NCBI GenBank assembly: GCA_030152675.1
Contig: JASLIY010000082.1
Span: 1-5,568 of the forward strand
Length of the DNA: 5,568 nt
Reading direction: 5' to 3'
Source of the DNA: Acinetobacter sp.
GTDB lineage: Bacteria; Pseudomonadota; Gammaproteobacteria; Pseudomonadales; Moraxellaceae
Shown here: piece by piece, positions 1 through 4,810 of the stretch
How positions within the stretch are numbered: position 1 is the stretch's first letter
Layout of the letters: the number at the start of each line of letters is the position of its first letter
Program-made: the position numbers and the translations under genes
Notes under the pieces: generated by a model
Seen by the model: only the letters and a program-made list of their open reading frames with translations
Databases searched by the model: none
Told to the model about the DNA's origin: nothing

Positions 1-1425
1 GGGCAAAGCAGTCGCTACTGAGGCAATACGGAATTTCTGCTCGGCAAAGAACAAGGACACCACCAAGAACATGCTTGAGGTGATCAAAAATACATACAGA
101 CCATAGTGATATAGCAGATCCGTGGTCACTTCTTTATTGAGTGAGGCCACGACCACGATCAGCAAACAAGGACGTAACACCACCCCCATTGAGCCGGACA
201 TCGCTGCGGAGGCCAAGGCAAATTGACGTCGCCCACCAGCATTCCAAACTTCTTTATAGATAATCGCACCGGCAGCGATCACAAAAATTCCAGAAGCACC
301 GGTATACGCGGTTGGCAATGCCGCAGCCAAGAGAATAATCCACGTCAAGGTTTCAGGTGCCAAGTTCCAAGGCCGTAAAATATTGAGGAATTTATCCACG
401 ATCAGGGTTTGTTTGAGCAACATCCCGGCCCAAATAAATAGTGCCAAATTGAGGAAAATACTTGAGAACTCCACCAATTGACCGAGATAAATCCCCTGTC
501 CCATCGGATAGTCCATAAAGAAACTAAAGCTGATCCCTGTGATGGTGGCCATATAGGCATATAACGGCACCGAGAGTAAGGCCTTGCCCACACTCCCGCC
601 CGGCTTGGCATGCGCAGGAATACGTAACAATTGAAATAAACTGATCAACGCCAAAATGCTGAATAAGATCATCCATAGCCAATAGATCATCAGACTTTCA
701 AGGTCAGATGCCACGCCAGAATTGATGACCGAACGATACTGACTCAATGCAGATGAGGCCATCAGCGTATTGCCAAGGGTCATAAATAACGCATAGACAC
801 GATAGTCGATCCGACTTTGCGGACTACGCAAGGCAATATGATGGACTTTTAAGGTCGTCGTAATAGCAGCAAAGACCACCATCAACACCAGTAACAAGGC
901 ACGATTTTCTGTACCAAACTGAAATGCCTTAAAGAAACCCAACTCCATATTGCGATAAGCCGTGAGGGTTGGATGCTGTTCGATATGCTCTAAAGTTTTG
1001 TCGTAGAATACATATTTATCTTCACAGAGTTGCTGTGCAGCGAGTACCGACTGGCGAACCTCTTCTTTGGATGCGGTGCCAAAGAAATCAGCAAACTCAT
1101 CCCCTGCGCTATTGTTCATTTGCTGTTGAACCAGCAGGTCAATATTCGGATTACGATCACAGCTTGGTTGTGTGGGTGGGGCACGTAGAAATGAATATTG
1201 CATGCCAATCTTTTGATCACCATACAAGCTTTCGCCGAGTCGCAGCATCTGCCCGTGAATCATTTCCCCAGTACCAATGATCAGGGTCAGTAACAACAAT
1301 GCCAACACCACCAAGGTACTGACCCATTCTGTCCAAATATGGCCCAGTCGGTTCAGTCCATGCTGTGGTGGATTGCTCGGGTTGTGGTGACGCTGCTCAG
1401 ATTTATTTTGATGTTTATCCTGCAT
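1..1425 (-). CDS. TRAP transporter permease, fused DctQ-DctM type (partial, C-terminus beyond the left edge)
   Basis: Membrane permease of a tripartite ATP-independent periplasmic (TRAP) transporter, which takes up organic acids or related solutes using an ion gradient. No stop occurs from the start to base 1, giving 475 residues. Residues 35-50, 176-192, 210-226 and 246-266 are hydrophobic and form a four-helix DctQ-like (small subunit) part. A hydrophilic, probably periplasmic loop of about 110 residues lies between the first two helices and carries Cys89 and Cys134. From about residue 283 the DctM (large subunit) part begins. It contains AGMLL (333-337), the GASG segment (376-379), and a SGSMG then RP stretch (410-419) that resembles the conserved SGS...PPS region of DctM. 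The substrate cannot be told. An in-frame ATG at 1455 would add ten residues, but its GAGG touches the codon; ATG 1425 has a weak GTGGA seven bases upstream, so I chose it. The neighbouring TatT-like lipoprotein supports the TRAP assignment. The rest of the gene, and any DctP binding protein, lie outside the window. Confidence 0.82.
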   Translation of the reverse strand, partial: MQDKHQNKSEQRHHNPSNPPQHGLNRLGHIWTEWVSTLVVLALLLLTLIIGTGEMIHGQMLRLGESLYGDQKIGMQYSFLRAPPTQPSCDRNPNIDLLVQQQMNNSAGDEFADFFGTASKEEVRQSVLAAQQLCEDKYVFYDKTLEHIEQHPTLTAYRNMELGFFKAFQFGTENRALLLVLMVVFAAITTTLKVHHIALRSPQSRIDYRVYALFMTLGNTLMASSALSQYRSVINSGVASDLESLMIYWLWMILFSILALISLFQLLRIPAHAKPGGSVGKALLSVPLYAYMATITGISFSFFMDYPMGQGIYLGQLVEFSSIFLNLALFIWAGMLLKQTLIVDKFLNILRPWNLAPETLTWIILLAAALPTAYTGASGIFVIAAGAIIYKEVWNAGGRRQFALASAAMSGSMGVVLRPCLLIVVVASLNKEVTTDLLYHYGLYVFLITSSMFLVVSLFFAEQKFRIASVATALP

Positions 1426-1487
1426 GATTGATCCACTTTTATTATGTACTGCCATCCTCAATGCAATGGCATGATTTCCCTAAGTTC

Positions 1488-1501
1488 AGAGATCCATCTC
1501 T
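1488..1501. repeat. Short perfect dyad upstream of the TRAP permease
   Basis: AGAGAT, two bases, ATCTCT: a six-base perfect inverted repeat centred about 70 bases upstream of the permease start. It could be a small operator or a leader hairpin. It has no T-run on the minus strand, so it does not look like a terminator for the rhombosortase gene. A dyad of this size can occur by chance. Confidence 0.3.
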
Positions 1502-1585
1502 CATCACTATTTATGTTATCGCTTAAACAATTTGAATCAGTTAACACCTAATTAATATGACAAATCTATTTATAATTTTGTATTT

Positions 1586-2170
1586 TTAGTCAATTTTCAT
1601 ACGTTTATTGATCCAGATCAGCAGCAGATATAGACCCGCTAGCACGGCCCCCCAGAATGCGCCCACCGCATGTGCCTCGACCAAGACTGGACTCCCGATC
1701 AGCTCTGCAGTCTGTAAAGAACCAAAGGTGTTTTCCCAGCCGATTTTCGCACCAACCAAGCACAGTACCAAAAGTGCAAACTTACGCTCTCGAGCAAACT
1801 GTAAATAGAAAATCGCCACCGCCACATAGAGACCATGCAGCACTCCAGACAGTCCAGCATAGGCCTCAATATTGGGATAGACGCTATAAAAACTCATACT
1901 CATCAACGGCGGCAATAACAGTAACAACGCGATCATATAACGTTTTTTTAATTGTGGAAAAATAAAGGGAAGGAAAATAAACGCCAACATGTTGAGCAGA
2001 TAATGAATCCAGCCGACATGCACCCAATGCGCCGTCCACCAACGCCATGGCTCAGTGAAAAAACTAAATTTCCAGTAAACAAAATACTGCGAAAAAACTT
2101 GTAGGCATGCTGAGATGAACAATACCAAGGCAATTAAAATAATTTTATTTTTAATCTGCTGTTCTTTCAT
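1586..2170 (-). CDS. rrtA: Rhombosortase (rhomboid-family intramembrane serine protease)
   Basis: Small rhomboid-like protease of the inner membrane, 194 residues and all membrane core. Rhombosortases cleave the C-terminal GlyGly-CTERM anchor of proteins exported through type II secretion. Visible motifs are WRWWTAHWVHVGWIH with N60 (residues 42-60, the rhomboid HxxxN of helix 2), GLSGVLHG (106-113) with the presumed nucleophile Ser108, a K-x-G-W-E segment (142-146), and AHAVGA (166-171) with the presumed catalytic His167. The HWVH...WIH, GLSG-x-LHG and AHAxGA arrangement is typical of rhombosortases rather than GlpG. About six hydrophobic segments are evident. I chose ATG 2170 because AGAGG lies seven bases upstream; GTG 2173 adds one residue and has poorer spacing. 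The gene sits between a TatT-like lipoprotein and a TRAP permease on the same strand. No GlyGly-CTERM protein is encoded in the window, so its substrates must lie elsewhere. The family call is strong; the gene symbol assumes the standard name. Confidence 0.88.
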   Translation of the reverse strand: MKEQQIKNKIILIALVLFISACLQVFSQYFVYWKFSFFTEPWRWWTAHWVHVGWIHYLLNMLAFIFLPFIFPQLKKRYMIALLLLLPPLMSMSFYSVYPNIEAYAGLSGVLHGLYVAVAIFYLQFARERKFALLVLCLVGAKIGWENTFGSLQTAELIGSPVLVEAHAVGAFWGAVLAGLYLLLIWINKRMKID

Positions 2171-2175
2171 CACAT

Positions 2176-2182
2176 CACCTCT
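2176..2182 (-). promoter_or_regulatory. Ribosome binding site of the rhombosortase gene
   Basis: On the minus strand AGAGGTG precedes two overlapping start candidates. From the GG there are seven bases to ATG 2170 and four to GTG 2173. The first is the usual spacing and decides the start. A third ATG at 2175 is out of frame and meets a stop at once. Confidence 0.65.
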
Positions 2183-2191
2183 GGGGTCTTT

Positions 2192-2226
2192 GCAGAAGAC
2201 GTCACTCCAATTTATCCTTCTTCTGC
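2192..2226 (-). repeat. Inverted repeat in the leader of the rhombosortase gene
   Basis: GCAGAAGA (2192-2199 on the plus strand) and its exact complement TCTTCTGC (2219-2226) are separated by 19 bases and lie just upstream of the rhombosortase ribosome binding site. In RNA they would form an eight-pair stem with a large loop that ends about ten bases before the AGAGG. It might protect or modulate the leader, or be a DNA operator. There is no T-run after it, so it is not an intrinsic terminator. Confidence 0.4.
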
Positions 2227-2327
2227 GTCAAAATATATTATGAATATTAAACTGCTTGCGTCCGACACCAATCCCAACACCGAACCGACACAGCAGTGTA
2301 ATCTACACCAGACTCAGATCAGGTCAG

Positions 2328-2342
2328 GCAATACCTTATTGC
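2328..2342 (-). repeat. Hairpin overlapping the stop codon of the lipoprotein gene
   Basis: GCAATA, three-base loop, TATTGC: a perfect six-pair hairpin that includes the TAA stop (2336-2338). The following bases lack a T-tract, so termination by this element alone is unlikely. It could stabilise the 3' end of a processed transcript. It may also simply reflect codon choice at the end of the gene. Confidence 0.3.
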
Positions 2343-3394
2343 GTTGCGGCTGGTGCTTCAGCAACCTCTTCGAACCAATCATCATCACCGGCCTTGACTT
2401 GATCATCCCAAAAATGACTGAGACCATCTTCAGCAGCACGCACACCGGTATGCTCGGTCCAATAACGATCCGCAATATTTTTCACCATCTGTCCCGCCAT
2501 CCGGTCAATCAAACGAAACTCGGGATTGATCGCCTTATCCTCTCCTGTCGATGCCGCATAAGCACGTAAGGCTGCACGGATTTTGCCATCATCACCACTG
2601 GCTTGGGCGGCAACCGCATTTAAAGCATGCGATAAGCGCACCCCTTTTTGCTCACCCAATTGCATCGATTGTTGCAATGTCTGATAAGGATCAGCTTTGC
2701 CATCACCGGCACCAGGTAACAAGGTCCAGATCACGGCACGCGTTGCCTCAGGCGCACCCCAATATTCAGTATTGTCCAAACACGTCATGCTACGTTCAAC
2801 GATCGCAGCGATATCTTTGGGCACATGTGCCTGCCCACCAGAACTAATATCATTGGTCATCGCCTGCAAACCACTGACTAGCCCCAATAGATAAACCGTT
2901 TGATCTAAGCCGGGATCCATTTTCGGGCATGAGTCACCTAACTTGTATTTATATTTTGTTTGCCAACGTTGCGCAAACAATTGATAACCGGTGTACTGTC
3001 GTTCTGCGGCAATGGCTGCCCAGCGTTTCTGTTCAATTCGCGCATCTTGCGCCTCACTGACCTGACCGGCTTTGGAGGCACGTAAATAACGTAACTCAGC
3101 ACTCAATGCCTGATTTTCAGCACAGACGCCCGAAGCGGCATATAACAACACGGCCATTCGAGTTGGATCAGCTCCCATGCTTTGTGTGGCCATGATCACG
3201 GGCGCTAAGGCATTACTGCTATTGCATACCATGTCGACATCCCCCATCCCCAAGATCGGCGGCAATAGATGTTTTTCTGAAAAACCAACCCCGACTTTAG
3301 CACCGGTTTTACTGGTAGAGGCACAGCCTGCAAGGAGCGTGCTGGCAGCGATGCTGCTCAACATGATGCGGATTATTTTATTAAAATTAGACAT
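2336..3394 (-). CDS. Lipoprotein resembling the TRAP-associated T-component (TatT-like)
   Basis: Exported lipoprotein of 352 residues. The start has AGGGCAGG a few bases upstream. Residues 1-23 are a lipoprotein signal (Lys and Arg, then a hydrophobic core) ending in the lipobox LLAGC with Cys24 as the lipidated residue. The next residue is Ala, not Asp, so outer-membrane sorting is expected. The mature part is mainly helical and rich in Ala, Gln and Glu, with four further cysteines (57, 91, 156, 205) that could form disulfides. The tail is acidic (DDDWFEE). Its pattern of helix pairs, including MAVLLYAASGVCAE, RWAAIAAERQYTGYQLF and VYLLGLVSGLQAM followed by CLDNTEYWGAPEA, recalls the TatT family of TPR-like proteins that partner TRAP substrate-binding proteins. 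The nearby TRAP permease on the same strand agrees with this. The family call rests on pattern and context, not on a search; that it is a lipoprotein is much surer. Confidence 0.72.
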   Translation of the reverse strand: MSNFNKIIRIMLSSIAASTLLAGCASTSKTGAKVGVGFSEKHLLPPILGMGDVDMVCNSSNALAPVIMATQSMGADPTRMAVLLYAASGVCAENQALSAELRYLRASKAGQVSEAQDARIEQKRWAAIAAERQYTGYQLFAQRWQTKYKYKLGDSCPKMDPGLDQTVYLLGLVSGLQAMTNDISSGGQAHVPKDIAAIVERSMTCLDNTEYWGAPEATRAVIWTLLPGAGDGKADPYQTLQQSMQLGEQKGVRLSHALNAVAAQASGDDGKIRAALRAYAASTGEDKAINPEFRLIDRMAGQMVKNIADRYWTEHTGVRAAEDGLSHFWDDQVKAGDDDWFEEVAEAPAATQ

Positions 3395-3445
3395 ACGACC
3401 TGCCCTGTGTAGTTGTGATTATTCCTTTAACCTCAAAATATCAGA

Positions 3446-3474
3446 AGTATATTCTCAATAACATCCTGTTTAAA
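3446..3474 (-). promoter_or_regulatory. Candidate sigma-70 promoter of the lipoprotein gene
   Basis: On the minus strand TTTAAA (3469-3474) is followed after exactly 17 bases by TATACT (3446-3451). These match four and five of six bases of the -35 and -10 consensus. A start of transcription near 3439 would leave a leader of about 45 bases before the ATG at 3394. It could drive the lipoprotein, the rhombosortase and the permease if no terminator intervenes. I saw no strong terminator in the two spacers. Confidence 0.5.
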
Positions 3475-3629
3475 TCGATCTGAGCTTTGGATGTACTTGC
3501 GCAGTGTGTCATTTATGTAATGTGGAAAAATTGACCTAAATAAAAAATTCTCTAAATTTTAGGCAAAAAAAAGCAGCATTGCGACGGTTCAGCACATGCT
3601 ACTTATTAAAGGGTAAATCCTTTGCAGGA

Positions 3630-3743
3630 TTAATAGGTTTTGTCTTTTACAATCTGTTCCTTCAGCATCGCTTCTGGTCGTTTCACTCGGATTGCAACAA
3701 AGATTGCAATGCACAGAAACATCCAGCTTTGAACTTCAAACAT
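3630..3743 (-). CDS. Doubtful small ORF, 37 residues with one hydrophobic segment
   Basis: ATG 3743 opens a short frame ending at TAA 3630. The product would start MFEVQSW, continue with a hydrophobic stretch of about 13 residues (MFLCIAIFVAI), and end in a charged tail rich in Lys, Glu and Arg. That layout fits a small single-pass membrane protein. Against it, there is no clear Shine-Dalgarno sequence before the ATG, the hydrophobic segment is short, and the frame is open upstream to a TAA without another ATG, GTG or TTG start. I recognise no family. It may equally be chance, or a fragment of a decayed gene. Confidence 0.2.
   Translation of the reverse strand: MFEVQSWMFLCIAIFVAIRVKRPEAMLKEQIVKDKTY
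3690..3709. repeat. Eight-base direct repeat GATTGCAA
   Basis: GATTGCAA occurs at 3690-3697 and again at 3702-3709, so the copies are 12 bases apart, slightly more than one helical turn. Each contains the palindrome TTGCAA. The spacing would suit a protein binding the same DNA face, but no gene start lies close enough to make a role evident. Confidence 0.3.
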
Positions 3744-3782
3744 TTGAAATTCTTGAGTTGCTGTCGGTGTGTTAAATCTACA

Positions 3783-3809
3783 GGAATTGATGATAACGCA
3801 TTCAATTCC
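3783..3809. repeat. Eight-pair inverted repeat in the gene-free region
   Basis: GGAATTGA (3783-3790) and TCAATTCC (3802-3809) are exact complements separated by 11 bases. A small TTGT/ACAA dyad follows on the plus strand. There is no T-run, so it is not a normal terminator. It may be a structural element of an unrecognised RNA or an operator. Confidence 0.35.
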
Positions 3810-3879
3810 TTGTCTAACAATAAGCTTAATTTAGTGGTTTTCTAGCACAATGTCCAACATTTTTTGAAATAAAACACGA

Positions 3880-3893
3880 ATTTATTAATAAAT
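3880..3893. repeat. AT-only palindrome
   Basis: ATTTATTAATAAAT is a perfect 14-base palindrome, about 50 bases beyond the end of ygfX. In AT-rich spacer DNA such a palindrome is not very surprising. It may be a binding site, or add to transcript ending after ygfX. Confidence 0.3.
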
Positions 3894-3895
3894 GT

Positions 3896-3922
3896 AGGTT
3901 AATCAACAACCTTTTATACTTT
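3896..3922. terminator. Weak terminator-like hairpin downstream of ygfX
   Basis: AGGTT (3896-3900) pairs with AACCT (3908-3912) across a seven-base loop, about 35 bases after the ygfX stop. In the plus direction it is followed by TTTATACTTT; in the minus direction, the one relevant to ygfX, by ACATTTATTAATAAAT. The stem is only five pairs (six with a G-U), so termination would be inefficient. It is the best candidate for the end of the sdhE-ygfX transcript. Confidence 0.25.
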
Positions 3923-3945
3923 ACAAAGCGTGACAGGTTAGGCAA

Positions 3946-4359
3946 TTAAATGAGTTTTGCTCGAGCTTTCAGGCTTTTCCATGATTTTAAAGCCAATTGG
4001 TCAGGCCAAATCAGCAAGGGGCGCACGCCTTTAGATTTAAAGTAAAGCACAATATAAAACTGGTGATCAAATATCATCCCCAGCTCAACACGTTGCCGTC
4101 TTCCTGAGTGCCGCCATTGCACACTCCACTCGTCACGATCGAGCTGAGTCAGAATTTCAATTTGATCTTGTTTTAAAAATAAAAACCAGCACATGCTGGC
4201 AATAAATATAAATAGGATCACGCGATCATTGTGTAATGTGCAATATAAGGCGATCACCATCAGGACAAAACAACACAGCTGAAATCCCAGTGCATAGCGA
4301 CTGGGCTTCAGCCTATAGTGCTCATGCACCGAGGAGGACGAATCAGCCAGCATGCACAT
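3946..4359 (-). CDS. ygfX: YgfX (CptA-like) small membrane protein
   Basis: Inner-membrane protein of 137 residues, close to the usual length of the YgfX family. Two hydrophobic segments (about residues 24-42 and 47-62) form a hairpin with short connecting residues HNDR. The soluble C-terminal part contains EWSVQWRHSGRRQRVELG and ends in LKSWKSLKARAKLI. The layout of two adjacent helices followed by a basic beta-rich cytoplasmic domain, directly after sdhE, is that of YgfX. YgfX was described in E. coli as a toxin (CptA) acting on FtsZ and MreB with SdhE (CptB) as its partner; later work explained SdhE as a flavinylation factor, so the toxin role is uncertain. The start at 4359 overlaps sdhE by 17 bases; ATG 4353 would overlap by 11. 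Neither has a clear ribosome binding site, suggesting translation coupled to sdhE. The cysteine-rich first helix (C29, C30, C40) is unusual but not diagnostic. Confidence 0.78.
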   Translation of the reverse strand: MCMLADSSSSVHEHYRLKPSRYALGFQLCCFVLMVIALYCTLHNDRVILFIFIASMCWFLFLKQDQIEILTQLDRDEWSVQWRHSGRRQRVELGMIFDHQFYIVLYFKSKGVRPLLIWPDQLALKSWKSLKARAKLI

Positions 4360-4606
4360 AATGTTTAAGCTGTAAAATCAGATCTTTGAGCTCTGGACGT
4401 GGTGGTTCAGTCACTTCCATAAACCAATCGAGTAAGTCCGGATCTTCCTGCTCGACCAGCTCTGCAAACAACGCCTTTTCACTGGCATCGGCTTTCAAAT
4501 AGCACTCTTTCACGTAGGGATCAAAGTAGATATCGATTTCTTTTAATCCACGTCGTGCGCGATAAATTACTTTACGTTCTTCTAAAGTTAAGCTCTCAGT
4601 CATCAT
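4343..4606 (-). CDS. sdhE: SdhE, FAD assembly factor for succinate dehydrogenase
   Basis: Small cytoplasmic protein of 87 residues that assists covalent attachment of FAD to the flavoprotein subunit SdhA of succinate dehydrogenase (and FrdA of fumarate reductase where present). It has the family signature RARRGLKEIDIYFDPY (residues 16-31), which includes the conserved RGxxE (R19, G20, E23), and the later helix segment LVEQEDPDLLDWFMEVTEPP (50-69) typical of the SdhE/YgfY/Sdh5 fold. The length matches the family. It is first in a pair with ygfX, whose start lies inside its last codons. Two adjacent ATG codons (4606 and 4603) could start it: AGGA at 4611-4614 is four bases from the first and seven from the second, so the second may be used and the protein would be 86 residues. 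I list the longer form. Confidence 0.92.
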   Translation of the reverse strand: MMTESLTLEERKVIYRARRGLKEIDIYFDPYVKECYLKADASEKALFAELVEQEDPDLLDWFMEVTEPPRPELKDLILQLKHYVHAG

Positions 4607-4693
4607 TCTTTCCTTTACGGCAAACTATCATTGCTTCAACGCCCTTAGTTTAACCGAATCCAGCTACGCTGCACCGAAACATAGTTCAATTTA

Positions 4694-4722
4694 AATGAAA
4701 TGACCAAACTGATCATTTCATT
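4694..4722. promoter_or_regulatory. Perfect 10-bp inverted repeat in the divergent intergenic region (putative operator)
   Basis: AATGAAATGA (4694-4703) and TCATTTCATT (4713-4722) are exact complements separated by nine bases, with centres 19 bases apart. The site lies 88 bases before the acyl-CoA dehydrogenase start and the same distance before sdhE, so it could control either or both. Its size suits a dimeric regulator such as a TetR-family protein, many of which govern fatty-acid or acyl-CoA genes. It does not match the PsrA or FadR sites I know. As RNA it would form a ten-pair AT-rich stem with no T-run after it, so an operator is likelier than a terminator. Confidence 0.5.
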
Positions 4723-4795
4723 CAGACAAATGAGCATTCCGCATATTGAGCCTGCCCGACAAATCTTTTAGTTTCATAACACCAATCAAGCCTTT

Positions 4796-4799
4796 AGGA
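4796..4799 (+). promoter_or_regulatory. Ribosome binding site of the acyl-CoA dehydrogenase gene
   Basis: AGGA lies 11 bases before ATG 4811, somewhat longer than the ideal spacing. The next in-frame ATG (residue 12) has no Shine-Dalgarno sequence, so 4811 remains the best start. Confidence 0.45.
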
Positions 4800-4810
4800 A
4801 AATAATAATC

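Larger units (their letters stand above)
3395..3945. other. 551-base intergenic region without a convincing gene
   Basis: This lies between the 3' end of ygfX and the 5' end of the lipoprotein gene, both on the minus strand. About 80 bases at the left edge hold the lipoprotein promoter and leader. The remainder, 3480-3945, holds a CCTAAA/TTTAGG dyad (3535-3540 and 3558-3563), two competing five-pair hairpins around 3608-3631, an eight-base direct repeat, an eight-pair dyad at 3783-3809, and an AT palindrome at 3880-3893. There is also a weak 37-codon minus-strand frame. An 88-codon plus-strand frame that begins with TTG has no ribosome binding site and an unprotein-like composition. The region could hold a small RNA or the remains of a decayed gene; nothing decides between these. 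Confidence 0.5.

Noticed and set aside
402..611. 69-codon minus-strand frame
   Set aside because: It is in another frame on the same strand as the TRAP permease, which is open across the whole stretch.
969..1280. 103-codon plus-strand frame
   Set aside because: It lies wholly opposite the TRAP permease frame, which is clearly coding, so it is an antisense shadow.
1608..1965. Plus-strand frames opposite the rhombosortase gene
   Set aside because: The minus strand encodes recognisable rhombosortase motifs across this stretch; the plus-strand products look like antisense translation.
2240..2894. Plus-strand frames opposite the lipoprotein gene
   Set aside because: They are His- and Pro-rich antisense shadows of a gene with a clear signal peptide and ribosome binding site.
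3535..3563. CCTAAA/TTTAGG dyad near an A-run as a terminator
   Set aside because: In the plus direction it is followed by A-rich, not T-rich, sequence. In the minus direction the T-run precedes the stem, so the order is wrong.
3579..3845. 88-codon plus-strand frame
   Set aside because: It starts with TTG, has no ribosome binding site, and its product is full of Cys, Phe and His without domain-like pattern. It overlaps dyads in the gene-free region.
3946..4606. SdhE-YgfX as a toxin-antitoxin system
   Set aside because: The pair was once described that way, but SdhE has a well-supported role in flavinylation and both proteins are common housekeeping genes in Proteobacteria. Nothing here points to a plasmid or island.
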